Below the pieces are notes generated by a model, which had not been told where the DNA came from, did no database searches, and was given only the letters and a program-made list of their open reading frames with translations. The position numbers were made by a program, and so were the translations under genes. A DNA stretch of 14,878 nt from Casp-actino8 sp032118015 (GTDB lineage Bacteria; Actinomycetota; Acidimicrobiia; Acidimicrobiales; Ilumatobacteraceae): assembly GCA_032118015.1 (NCBI GenBank), contig JAULYE010000097.1:1-14878 (forward strand), read 5' to 3'. Below are positions 7,392-14,094 of the stretch, in pieces. Position 1 is the stretch's first letter. Each line of letters starts with the position of its first letter.

Positions 7392-7616
7392 TTACTTGTA
7401 TCGATACGTGATACGACCCCGGGTGAGGTCGTAGGGAGTCAGTTCCACCTGAACCTTGTCCCCGGGAAGAATACGGATGTAGTTCATGCGCATTTTTCCG
7501 GAGATGTGCGCCAACACCTTGTGGCCGTTCTCGAGTTCCACCCGGAACATGGCGTTCGGCAGGGACTCGAGAATGGTGCCTTCCATCAAGATGGCATCGT
7601 CTTTGGGCTTGGGCAG
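7392..7616 (-). CDS. infA: Translation initiation factor IF-1, probable CTG start
   Basis: IF-1 binds the ribosomal A site during initiation, helping IF-2 and IF-3. The product is an OB fold with the near-invariant LPNAMFRVELENGHKVLAHI, then GKMRMNYIRILPGDKV and PYDLTRGRITYRYK at the C-terminus. Starting at CTG 7616 gives 74 residues (family 71-75) beginning MPKPKDDAILMEG, and AAGGAG lies just six bases upstream (7623-7628). No ATG, GTG or TTG lies at this position. The other in-frame choices are GTG 7658 or 7655 (88 or 87 residues), which lack a Shine-Dalgarno and fall in the loop or stem of a hairpin, and ATG 7583, which would remove part of the conserved fold. The gene has its own putative promoter and structured leader upstream. 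Identity is near certain; the CTG start is inferred. Confidence 0.93.
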   Translation of the reverse strand: MPKPKDDAILMEGTILESLPNAMFRVELENGHKVLAHISGKMRMNYIRILPGDKVQVELTPYDLTRGRITYRYK

Positions 7617-7726
7617 AACAGTCTCCTTCAGGCGGGCGAATATTGAGCGTTGCACCACAACGCACAGATTCCATGGAACTGGAGTCCGTGAGCCACGGGC
7701 AACACCGGCTCAAGAGCCGAACGGCA
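7617..7726 (-). promoter_or_regulatory. Structured 5' leader of infA
   Basis: Downstream of the putative promoter the minus strand holds four inverted repeats in tandem within about 75 bases. They are CGGCTC-TT-GAGCCG (7706-7719), CCGTG-GCT-CACGG (7686-7698), the palindrome TTCCATGGAA (7669-7678, extendable by CAG/CTG with a one-base bulge) and GCGTTG-TGGTG-CAACGC (7647-7663). The infA Shine-Dalgarno AAGGAG follows at 7623-7628. The first stem would sit at the 5' end of the transcript if the predicted start is right. None is followed by a T-run. The arrangement suggests an mRNA-stabilising or translation-regulating leader; no known RNA family is recognised. Confidence 0.45.
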
Positions 7727-7755
7727 ATGCTACCGGCGGACCTGACGGGCTCCAA
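7727..7755 (-). promoter_or_regulatory. Putative sigma70-type promoter for the infA-rpmJ-rpsM cluster
   Basis: On the minus strand TTGGAG (7750-7755) and TAGCAT (7727-7732) are separated by exactly 17 bases. They match the main sigma consensus TTGNNN/TANNNT used in actinobacteria. The site lies 38 bases after the adk stop and would start transcription near 7720, about 100 bases ahead of infA. It would let the alpha cluster be expressed apart from the spc cluster. Transcription start mapping would settle it. Confidence 0.5.
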
Positions 7756-7793
7756 TGGGCGAATCCGGGAAACTTGACGACAGTCGACGAGCT

Positions 7794-8456
7794 TCATCGG
7801 GCTGCCGTGGCGGTGTCGATGGCCGAGCGAATCCTGGCAAAAACCGCATCGGGAGTAGCGGTTCCATCGATCACCACGAGTCGATCCTGCGCCAAGTAGT
7901 AGTCCAGGAGTGGACTCGTCTGGGTCTCGTAGAGGTCCAAACGGCGGTTGACACTCTCGGCAGTGTCGTCATCGCGCTGCACCACGTCCCCGCCGCAGGT
8001 ATCACAGATCCAAGGGCTCGGGTCCCGACCTGTGGACACGTAATTTCCACCGCAGTCCTGACACACCCGGCGCGACGAAATGCGCTGCAGGACCAGTTCA
8101 CGTGGAACGTGGAGATCGATGACCGCCTGGATCGGGCGGTCGGCTGCGATCCCATCCAGAGCCTCTGCCTGGGCAACCGTTCGCGGGAATCCGTCCAGGA
8201 TGTATCCCCTGTTCCGGGCATCGTCTTGTTCCAAACGCTCATGGACGATCCCGATCATGATGTCGTCGCCGACCAGTCCCCCGGACTCGATGATCTGCTT
8301 GGCAGCACGACCGAGTTGGGACCCCTCGCGCACGGCGGCGCGCAAGATTTCACCCGTGGAGATGTGCGGCACGACATAGTGCCTCGAGATGCGCAGACAC
8401 TGTGTTCCCTTGCCGGCTCCTTGGCGGCCCATGATGATCAGACGAGCGCCGGACAC
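7794..8456 (-). CDS. adk: Adenylate kinase
   Basis: Adenylate kinase catalyses ATP + AMP to 2 ADP and balances the cytosolic adenine nucleotide pool. The 220-residue protein has the P-loop GRQGAGKGTQ (10-19, Lys16), the AMP-binding HISTGEILR (31-39) and LDGFPRT (88-93 region), and the RRLDLYETQTSPLLDYY segment (171-187). It is the long form with a zinc-type LID (about 130-165), Cys132, Cys135, Cys151 and Cys154 being the likely ligands. The start is GTG 8456 with AGGAAG about nine bases upstream. Unusual is Arg-Gln in place of the common Ala/Pro-Pro in the P-loop. It follows secY by 41 bases. No map gene follows, unlike many actinobacteria and firmicutes. Confidence 0.97.
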   Translation of the reverse strand: MSGARLIIMGRQGAGKGTQCLRISRHYVVPHISTGEILRAAVREGSQLGRAAKQIIESGGLVGDDIMIGIVHERLEQDDARNRGYILDGFPRTVAQAEALDGIAADRPIQAVIDLHVPRELVLQRISSRRVCQDCGGNYVSTGRDPSPWICDTCGGDVVQRDDDTAESVNRRLDLYETQTSPLLDYYLAQDRLVVIDGTATPDAVFARIRSAIDTATAAR

Positions 8457-8479
8457 CGTTGATCACTTCCTGTGCTGCC

Positions 8480-8492
8480 AGCCAAAATGGCT
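8480..8492 (-). other. Small hairpin between secY and adk
   Basis: AGCCA-TTT-TGGCT forms a perfect 5-bp stem five bases after the secY stop on the minus strand. There is no T-run after it, so it is not an intrinsic terminator. It may protect the secY mRNA end or tune adk translation, since the adk Shine-Dalgarno follows 10 bases later. It could also be chance. Confidence 0.3.
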
Positions 8493-8497
8493 CGACG

Positions 8498-9820
8498 TCA
8501 CTTCAGGAATCCCTCGTAGTTGCGCAACATCAACTGGCTGTCGACCTGTCGCATCAACTCGAGGGCCACACCGACGGCGATGAGCACCGTAGTTCCGGCA
8601 AATGGGAAGGATTGGACGTCCCCCACCCACAAGACGATGTAGGGAAGGATGGCAATGAAGGCAACGAAGAGGGCTCCTGGAAGCGTGATGCGATTGACAA
8701 CCTTGCCCAGATAGCGCTCGGTCTGGGGACCCGGACGGATGCCCGGGATGAAACCACCCTGACGCCGGATCTGATCGGCCTGACGGATGGGGTCGAAGGC
8801 AATCGAGTTGTAGAAATAGGCGAAGGCGATGATCAGCAACGCGAACACCACGATGTAGAGCAGACCCTGAGATGACACGAGGTTGCGATCCACCCATTCG
8901 GTGACCGAACGGCGCCATCCGGAGTCGCTGCCGATCACGTTGGTCAACAAGATGGGCAGCAACATGATCGAACTGGCGAAGATGATTGGAATGATGCCGG
9001 CCTGATTGACCTTCAACGGAATGTAGGTGCTCTGGCCACCGTACATCCGGCGTCCGACGACACGCTTCGCGAACTGCACGGGGATGCGCCTCTGTCCGAG
9101 CTCGACACGTACGACAGCTACGAGAATGCCGATGGAGATCGCCACCAACACTCCGAACACGACCCACTTCTTGCTTTGCAGAATCGAGTAGTAGCTGAAC
9201 GGAAGCGAACTCACGATGGACGCAAAGATCAAAATGCTCATGCCGTTGCCGATACCACGCTGGCTGATGATCTCACCCATCCACATCAGCAGTGCAGTGC
9301 CGGCCACCAATGAAACGATGACGAGAAGTCCGCGCGGCCACATGCCATCGGGTAGCAAGACGATGTCTGGAGCCGTTGCCGACGCAGTGAAGAATGCCGA
9401 TCCTCGACCCTGTCCGAAGATGAAGGTGAGGCCCGCTGACTGCAACAGGGCAATGGCGATCGCCACATAGCGAGTCCACTGCGTGATCTTGCGCTGGCCG
9501 ACTGCGCCCTCTTGCTGCCACTGTTCGAGTTTGGGGATGACGACTGTCAACACCTGCATGATGATGCTGGCGGTGATGTAGGGCATGATCCCGAGGGCGA
9601 AAATCGCGAACGACGAGAACGCTCCGCCCGAGAACAGATTCAAAAAGCCCAAAGCTCCCTGCTCACGCGCCGATTCGCGAAGCTGACGCACTGCCTGATC
9701 GTCGATGCCGGGCACTCGGATGTGTGCCCCAACGCGGTACAGGAGGACCATCATGATCGTGAAAAGGATCTTGCCCCTCAGGTCGGGAACCTTGAAGATG
9801 TTCTTCACGTTCGAAATCAC
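8498..9820 (-). CDS. secY: Preprotein translocase subunit SecY
   Basis: SecY is the channel-forming subunit of the SecYEG translocon in the cytoplasmic membrane. The 440-residue protein has about ten hydrophobic segments: TM1 near 17-35, the plug and lateral-gate region with FSGGAFSSFAIFALGIMPYITASI (63-86), TM4-5 around 164-205 and the last pair around 378-398 and 405-423. The family signatures GEIISQRGIGNGMS (182-195) and GGFIPGIRPG (355-364) are clear, and the cytosolic C-terminal tail is normal. The start is GTG 9820 with GGGAG at good spacing. It lies 51 bases after rplO and 41 before adk, the standard spc cluster order. Confidence 0.98.
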   Translation of the reverse strand: MISNVKNIFKVPDLRGKILFTIMMVLLYRVGAHIRVPGIDDQAVRQLRESAREQGALGFLNLFSGGAFSSFAIFALGIMPYITASIIMQVLTVVIPKLEQWQQEGAVGQRKITQWTRYVAIAIALLQSAGLTFIFGQGRGSAFFTASATAPDIVLLPDGMWPRGLLVIVSLVAGTALLMWMGEIISQRGIGNGMSILIFASIVSSLPFSYYSILQSKKWVVFGVLVAISIGILVAVVRVELGQRRIPVQFAKRVVGRRMYGGQSTYIPLKVNQAGIIPIIFASSIMLLPILLTNVIGSDSGWRRSVTEWVDRNLVSSQGLLYIVVFALLIIAFAYFYNSIAFDPIRQADQIRRQGGFIPGIRPGPQTERYLGKVVNRITLPGALFVAFIAILPYIVLWVGDVQSFPFAGTTVLIAVGVALELMRQVDSQLMLRNYEGFLK

Positions 9821-9854
9821 GATGACTCCCTTTGGATCGGCACGATGTACAAGC

Positions 9855-9868
9855 GGGTCGTTGGACCC
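9855..9868 (-). other. Small hairpin between rplO and secY
   Basis: GGGTC-CAAC-GACCC is a perfect 5-bp stem with a 4-base loop, three bases after the rplO stop. It is not followed by Ts, so it is unlikely to terminate. Such a stem at the ribosomal protein/secY boundary could adjust mRNA stability so secY is made at a different level from the ribosomal proteins. That is inference. Confidence 0.35.
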
Positions 9869-9871
9869 AGA

Positions 9872-10363
9872 TCAGCGGTTGGTGAACTGGTTGCCCTTGG
9901 CCGGCGGACGAACCTTGTACGGCAGGGGCAAAATGGTGACTGAGCCACCGGCTGCTTCGATCGCTGTACGAGCAGACTTCGAGGCGCCGTGGACCGACAC
10001 ATCGACCTTGAGCTTGAGCTCCCCGCGAGCAAGAATCTTCACGAAGGCCCCCTTGTGCAGTACGCCTCGGGCAGCGAGAACTTCAGGGGTCACGGTCGAC
10101 TCACCGAGCTCTTCGAGTGTGTCGAGGTTGACCGCCTGATACTCCACGCGGAAGGGGTTGTTGAATCCCTTCAACTTCGGCACACGCTGCTTGAGAGGCA
10201 TCTGACCGCCTTCGAAGCCGCGGGCAACCTTGCCGCGACCGCGAGCACGCTGTCCCTTGGTTCCTCGGCCAGCGGTCTTACCGCCCTTACCGCCAATACC
10301 ACGACCGACTCGCGCCTTTGGGCGGCTCGATCCTGGCGCGGGTGCGAGTTCGTCGACGCGCAT
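9872..10363 (-). CDS. rplO: 50S ribosomal protein L15 (uL15)
   Basis: L15 is a late-assembling 50S protein with a long basic extension threading into 23S rRNA. The 163-residue product has the Gly/Arg/Lys-rich N-terminus (RVGRGIGGKGGKTAGRGTKG at 18-37), the FEGGQMPLKQRVPKLKGF block (50-67), and the C-terminal globular part with VTPEVLAARGVL near 91-102. It is somewhat longer than the E. coli protein (144), the extra length lying in the C-terminal tail (LPYKVRPPAKGNQFTNR). It starts one base after the rpmD stop at a TGACATG junction. Confidence 0.98.
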   Translation of the reverse strand: MRVDELAPAPGSSRPKARVGRGIGGKGGKTAGRGTKGQRARGRGKVARGFEGGQMPLKQRVPKLKGFNNPFRVEYQAVNLDTLEELGESTVTPEVLAARGVLHKGAFVKILARGELKLKVDVSVHGASKSARTAIEAAGGSVTILPLPYKVRPPAKGNQFTNR

Positions 10364-10364
10364 G

Positions 10365-10622
10365 TCAGCTCTCCTGTTTCTTCGCCGGCGATGATGCGTC
10401 GGCGGACGTGGTGACTTCGATCAGATGGGGGACGCGAGCGATCATGCCGCGAATTTCAGGGCGGTCGGGAAGTATGTTCGTCTTCCCAATACGTCCCAGA
10501 CCCAGCGCACGCAACGTACCGCGGCTCTTGGGCTTGGCGTGTGCGCTCGACTTGATCTGGGTGACGGTGATCGTCGGACCCGAATGGGGCACCTTGGCCC
10601 GTGGTGGTTTTGTGGTTGCCAT
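10365..10622 (-). CDS. rpmD: 50S ribosomal protein L30 (uL30) with extended tails
   Basis: L30 is a small 50S protein of about 60 residues. Here it has 85: the core (ITVTQIKSSAHAKPKSRG at 18-35, then TLRALGLGRIGKTN, and IRGMIARVPHLIEV ending near 72) is preceded by about 15 residues rich in Lys, Pro and Thr and followed by about 13 rich in Ser, Ala and Lys. The start is ATG 10622, one base after the rpsE stop (TGACATG); longer readings of the frame lie inside rpsE. It ends one base before rplO in the same arrangement. Confidence 0.96.
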   Translation of the reverse strand: MATTKPPRAKVPHSGPTITVTQIKSSAHAKPKSRGTLRALGLGRIGKTNILPDRPEIRGMIARVPHLIEVTTSADASSPAKKQES

Positions 10623-10623
10623 G

Positions 10624-11214
10624 TCAGTGGGCCTCCCCTGAGGAAACGGCGCGCTTGGACTCGTTGTAGGCCTTGAGCAGTCCCTTGGGCACGAACGAGT
10701 CCGCTGGGATACCGCGGCGAGCTGCAACTTCGTCCGGACGCTGAAGTGCCTGTAGGCCGGCAATCGTGGCACGGGCCACGTTGATGGCGTTGGAGGAGCC
10801 AAGCGACTTGGCAAGAACATCGTGAATGCCGGCCTCTTCGAGGATGATGCGTGCCGCTCCACCCGCGATGACTCCAGTACCTGGGGCAGCAGGTTTCAAC
10901 ATCACGCGACCAGCGCCGAGAATGCCGATCACCGGATGTGTGATCGTTCCCCCAGCGAGAGGGACCGAGAACATGTTGCGCTTGGCGTCTTCGGTGCCCT
11001 TCTGGATGGCCAGCGGAACTTCCTTGGCCTTTCCATACCCGAGACCGACGCGACCGTTTCCATCACCGACCACAACAAGGGCAGTGAAGGAGAACCGACG
11101 TCCGCCCTTGACCACCTTGGCAACGCGGTTGATGTGAATGACGCGTGATTCACGTCCTCCATCGGGTGCTCCACCCTGACGGGAAGAATTGGGGTTGTTG
11201 GGATTGTTCGTCAT
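10624..11214 (-). CDS. rpsE: 30S ribosomal protein S5 (uS5)
   Basis: S5 lines the mRNA entry channel of the small subunit and influences decoding fidelity. The 196-residue protein has a low-complexity Asn/Pro/Gly N-terminal tail (about 1-22), the double-stranded-RNA-binding-like domain with VKGGRRFSFTALVVVGDGNG (35-54) and GYGKAKEVPLAIQKG (59-73), and the C-terminal domain with GTGVIAGGAARIILE (112-126) and LGSSNAINVARAT (137-149). It starts at ATG 11214, sharing one base with the rplR stop (TGATG), and ends one base before rpmD. Confidence 0.98.
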   Translation of the reverse strand: MTNNPNNPNSSRQGGAPDGGRESRVIHINRVAKVVKGGRRFSFTALVVVGDGNGRVGLGYGKAKEVPLAIQKGTEDAKRNMFSVPLAGGTITHPVIGILGAGRVMLKPAAPGTGVIAGGAARIILEEAGIHDVLAKSLGSSNAINVARATIAGLQALQRPDEVAARRGIPADSFVPKGLLKAYNESKRAVSSGEAH

Positions 11215-11579
11215 CAGAACTCCAGACCTGCTTCACGAGCAGCTTCGGCAACCGCAGCGACGCGGCCGTGGTACAGGTACCCGCCGCGATCGAACACGAC
11301 CTTGTTGATTCCTGCAGCCTTGGCACGGTCGGCAACGGTCTTACCCAATGCGGTGGCCGAGCCGACAGTCCCTCCACCGAGGGCCCTGAGCGCAGGCTCA
11401 TTGGACGACGCCGACACGAGAGTAACTCCCTTGTCGTCATCGATCACCTGCAACATCAGATGCTTGTTCGAGCGATACAGCGACAAGCGGGGACGCTCTG
11501 CTGTGCCATGGATCTTTTTGCGGACGCGACGGTGGCGCTTGAGGCGACCTTCGCGACGTTCATTGCTTATCTTGCTCAT
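11214..11579 (-). CDS. rplR: 50S ribosomal protein L18 (uL18)
   Basis: L18 binds 5S rRNA and links it to the 50S central protuberance. The 121-residue product has the basic start (RREGRLKRHRRVRKKIHGT, 8-26), RPRLSLYRSNKHLMLQVIDD (29-48), and the C-terminal VVFDRGGYLYHGRVAAVAEAAREAGLEF-type ending with its conserved DRGGYLYHGRV. The start is ATG 11579, 19 bases after rplF. The stop overlaps the rpsE start by one base, so the pair is likely coupled. Confidence 0.98.
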   Translation of the reverse strand: MSKISNERREGRLKRHRRVRKKIHGTAERPRLSLYRSNKHLMLQVIDDDKGVTLVSASSNEPALRALGGGTVGSATALGKTVADRAKAAGINKVVFDRGGYLYHGRVAAVAEAAREAGLEF

Positions 11580-11598
11580 CGAATCTCCCTACCCAACA

Positions 11599-12141
11599 TC
11601 ACTTCTTGCCGGCCTTACCGGCCTTGCGCAGGATCTTCTCGCCGAGATACCTGACACCCTTGCCCTTGTAGGGCTCGGGCTTGCGAATGGAACGGATGTT
11701 GGCCGCAACTTGGCCAACAGCTTCTTTGTCGATGCCCCTGACGATGATGCGCGTCTGAACTGGAACCTCGAACGTCACTCCATCAGGAGCCTGCACATCC
11801 ACTGGATGCGAAAAGCCGAGGTTCAAACGTAGAGCGTTCGGACCCTTCAATTCGGCGCGATAGCCGACTCCAACGATCTCGAGTTCCTTTTCGAAACCCT
11901 GCGTCACGCCAACAACCATGTTGTTGACGAGGGCACGGCTGAGTCCATGAAGACTGCGCGATTCACGCTCGTCATTGGGACGCTCGACGATGATCTGATC
12001 CTCTTCCTTGCGAAGAGAGATACCGCCGATCAGGTCGCGGCTGAGGGAACCTTTGGGACCCTTGACCACGACGGAACTGCCGTCGATGTTCACGTCCACT
12101 CCGGACGGAACTGTGATGGGTGCATTACCGATTCGTGACAT
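11599..12141 (-). CDS. rplF: 50S ribosomal protein L6 (uL6)
   Basis: L6 lies at the base of the L7/L12 stalk near the sarcin-ricin loop and is needed for a functional GTPase centre. The 180-residue product begins MSRIGNAPITVPSGVDV and has VVKGPKGSLSRDL (28-40), a duplicated fold with VGVTQGFEKELEIVGVGYRA (77-96), then the C-terminal signature region ending EPYKGKGVRYLGEKILRKAGKAGKK-like. Length and both ends are standard. It lies 15 bases after rpsH and 19 before rplR. Confidence 0.98.
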   Translation of the reverse strand: MSRIGNAPITVPSGVDVNIDGSSVVVKGPKGSLSRDLIGGISLRKEEDQIIVERPNDERESRSLHGLSRALVNNMVVGVTQGFEKELEIVGVGYRAELKGPNALRLNLGFSHPVDVQAPDGVTFEVPVQTRIIVRGIDKEAVGQVAANIRSIRKPEPYKGKGVRYLGEKILRKAGKAGKK

Positions 12142-12156
12142 ATCAGTTTCCTCGAC

Positions 12157-12558
12157 TCACCACACGTAACACAGGACTTCACCACCGACCTTGCGCTTGC
12201 GCGCTTCACGGTCGGTCATGAGCCCCTGGCTCGTGGACAGGACAGCGACACCAAGACCACCGAGTACTCGGGGAACGGTGTCGGATTTGCGGTAGACGCG
12301 CAGACCAGGTGTGGAAATGCGCTTGATGCCAGCGATGGTGCGCCGACGCTCGGCTGAGTACTTCATTCCGATGATCAGCACTTCTCCCGGACCCTTGGGG
12401 TTCGGGCCCACCTTGAAACCGGAGATGTAACCCTCCTGTTCGAGGATCTTGGCGAGTGCAATCTTCTGCTTGGAAGAAGGCATCGACACCTCATCGTGCA
12501 TCGCCGTATTGGCGTTGCGGATGCGGGTCAACATGTCTGCAATGGGATCAGTCAACAT
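12157..12558 (-). CDS. rpsH: 30S ribosomal protein S8 (uS8)
   Basis: S8 is a primary 16S rRNA binding protein of the central domain and in E. coli the repressor of the spc operon. The 133-residue product has MLTDPIADMLTRIRNANTAM at its start, PSSKQKIALAKILEQEGYI (27-45), and the C-terminal VPRVLGGLGVAVLSTSQGLMTDREARKRKVGGEVLCYVW region with the S8 signature. It lies six bases after rpsN. I looked for an S8-like target near rplX-rplE but could not recognise one. Confidence 0.98.
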   Translation of the reverse strand: MLTDPIADMLTRIRNANTAMHDEVSMPSSKQKIALAKILEQEGYISGFKVGPNPKGPGEVLIIGMKYSAERRRTIAGIKRISTPGLRVYRKSDTVPRVLGGLGVAVLSTSQGLMTDREARKRKVGGEVLCYVW

Positions 12559-12564
12559 GATGGT

Positions 12565-12750
12565 TCACCAACTCGACTTCGTCAGACCGGGGATCTCGCC
12601 AGCATGCGCCATTTCGCGCAGGCACACTCGGCAGAGTCCGAACTTGCGGTACACCGACCGCGCGCGGCCGCACTTGCGACAACGCGTGTAGCCACGCACC
12701 TTGAACTTCGGCTTGGCAGCAGCTTTATTGATCAGAGATTTCTTGGCCAT
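12565..12750 (-). CDS. rpsN: 30S ribosomal protein S14, zinc type (uS14)
   Basis: S14 sits in the 30S head near the A and P sites. This is the short 61-residue type Z form: two CxxC pairs, Cys24-Cys27 and Cys40-Cys43, form a zinc knuckle within YTRCRKCGRARSVYRKFGLC (21-40). It ends GLTKSSW as in the family. The start ATG 12750 lies 17 bases after rplE. The zinc-binding form in the spc cluster is standard for actinobacteria, some of which keep a zinc-free copy elsewhere; no such copy is in this window. Confidence 0.98.
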   Translation of the reverse strand: MAKKSLINKAAAKPKFKVRGYTRCRKCGRARSVYRKFGLCRVCLREMAHAGEIPGLTKSSW

Positions 12751-12767
12751 GTTCCAGTACCTTCCGA

Positions 12768-13394
12768 TTACTTCTTCTTGGCAGCGAACTGCCGGCCACG
12801 AGCATTGGACTTCTTATTCGATGGAGCGACGGCATCGGCACCGGTTTTGAACGGAAATCCGAATGCGTCGAGAAGGGCCTTGCCCTCGGCATTGGTCCGA
12901 GCAGAGGTGACGATGGTGATGTCCATCCCACGCGTCGAGTCGATCCTGTCGTATTCGATCTCAGGGAACACCGTCTGATCCGACAAGCCGAACGTGTAAT
13001 TCCCACGGCCGTCCCAGGAGTGCGCCGGCAGACCGCGAAAGTCGCGAATACGCGGGATCGCAACTGCAATCAGACGATCGAGGAACTCCCACATGCGATC
13101 ACCGCGCATGGTGACCATGCAGCCGATCGCCTGTGTCTCGCGAAGCTTGAAGTTGGCGATGGAGTCACGGGCCTTGGTCACCTTGGGCTTCTGACCAGTG
13201 ATCCGACCGAGATCGGCGACTGCACCTTCGAGCAGCGACGGCTGCTGTGTGGCGCGACCAACACCCATGTTGACCACGATCTTTTCGATACGCGGGACCT
13301 GCATGACATTGACAAGACCGAGCTCAGCCATGAGGGCGTTGCGGATCTCGCTCTGGTACTTCGTCTTGAGACGAGGCATGGTTGCGGTGCTCAT
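12768..13394 (-). CDS. rplE: 50S ribosomal protein L5 (uL5) with a basic C-terminal tail
   Basis: L5 binds 5S rRNA and contacts P-site tRNA at the central protuberance. The 208-residue product has PRLKTKYQSEIRNALMAELG (7-26), PRIEKIVVNMGVG (34-46), QKPKVTKARDSIANFKLRE (68-86), IPRIRDFRGL (113-122) and the C-terminal region ending at GFPF, where typical L5 stops. About 20 further residues rich in Ser, Asn, Arg and Lys follow, ending in AAKKK. The start ATG 13394 shares one base with the rplX stop (TGATG) behind GAGGAAG; an ATG at 13379 is the only near alternative. Confidence 0.97.
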   Translation of the reverse strand: MSTATMPRLKTKYQSEIRNALMAELGLVNVMQVPRIEKIVVNMGVGRATQQPSLLEGAVADLGRITGQKPKVTKARDSIANFKLRETQAIGCMVTMRGDRMWEFLDRLIAVAIPRIRDFRGLPAHSWDGRGNYTFGLSDQTVFPEIEYDRIDSTRGMDITIVTSARTNAEGKALLDAFGFPFKTGADAVAPSNKKSNARGRQFAAKKK

Positions 13395-13696
13395 CAGACT
13401 TCCTCACCCGTCGACTTGGCGATACGGACTTTCTTGCCGTCCTTCTCGATTTTGAATCCGACCCGTGTCGGCTTTCCCTTGTGCACGAGCATCACATTGG
13501 ACGCATCGAGCGGCATGTCCCGGTCGATGATGCCGCCCTGGCGATTCGTACCGCTCGGCTTCTGGTGCTTCTTGACGACATTGATGCCATCGACAATCAC
13601 CTTGTTGTCGCGGGGCATGACACGGGATACGACGCCTTCGCGACCCTTGTCCTTCCCCGAGATGACGACCACTGTGTCGCCCTTTTTGATCTTCAT
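13394..13696 (-). CDS. rplX: 50S ribosomal protein L24 (uL24)
   Basis: L24 is one of the assembly-initiating 50S proteins and lies by the exit tunnel. The 100-residue product begins MKIKKGDTVVVISGKDKGRE, the KOW motif, and continues with INVVKKHQKPSGTNRQGGII (38-57), the conserved loop that binds 23S rRNA, and ends in a short basic part. The ATG is one base after the rplN stop (TGACATG). The stop overlaps the rplE start by one base. Confidence 0.98.
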   Translation of the reverse strand: MKIKKGDTVVVISGKDKGREGVVSRVMPRDNKVIVDGINVVKKHQKPSGTNRQGGIIDRDMPLDASNVMLVHKGKPTRVGFKIEKDGKKVRIAKSTGEEV

Positions 13697-13697
13697 G

Positions 13698-14066
13698 TCA
13701 GAGCACCTCCGGTGCCAGCGAAACGATTCGCATGAACTTCTTGTCTCGCAGTTCGCGTCCGACTGGTCCGAAAATTCGGGTCCCTCGGGGCGTCAGATCG
13801 TCCTTGATGATGACTGCTGCATTTTCGTCGAAGCGGATGTAGCTGCCATCGGGACGGCGCTTTTCCTTCTTCACTCGAACGACGACGCACTTGACGACGT
13901 CACCCTTTTTCACACCTGCACCAGGAATTGCGTCCTTGACAGTTGCCACGAAGATGTCTCCGATGGACGCGTATCGACGACGCGTACCACCGAGCACCTT
14001 GATGACGAGAACCTCTTTGGCACCTGAATTGTCGGCGACTCGAAGTCGGCTTTCCTGCTGAATCAT
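13698..14066 (-). CDS. rplN: 50S ribosomal protein L14 (uL14)
   Basis: L14 lies at the subunit interface, contributes to intersubunit bridges and binds the silencing factor RsfS in other bacteria. The 122-residue product has MIQQESRLRVADNSGAKEVL at its start, the GDIFVATVKDAIPGAGVKKGDVVK region (37-60) and the ending RIVSLAPEVL. Length and both ends are those of the family. The start is 28 bases after the rpsQ stop. Confidence 0.99.
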   Translation of the reverse strand: MIQQESRLRVADNSGAKEVLVIKVLGGTRRRYASIGDIFVATVKDAIPGAGVKKGDVVKCVVVRVKKEKRRPDGSYIRFDENAAVIIKDDLTPRGTRIFGPVGRELRDKKFMRIVSLAPEVL

Positions 14067-14094
14067 GGGGAATTCCTCCGTCGTTTCCGGTCGC

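Noticed and set aside
13020..14027. A 335-codon plus-strand frame antisense to rplE, rplX and rplN
   Set aside because: It is a shadow of three ribosomal protein genes with no motif of its own.
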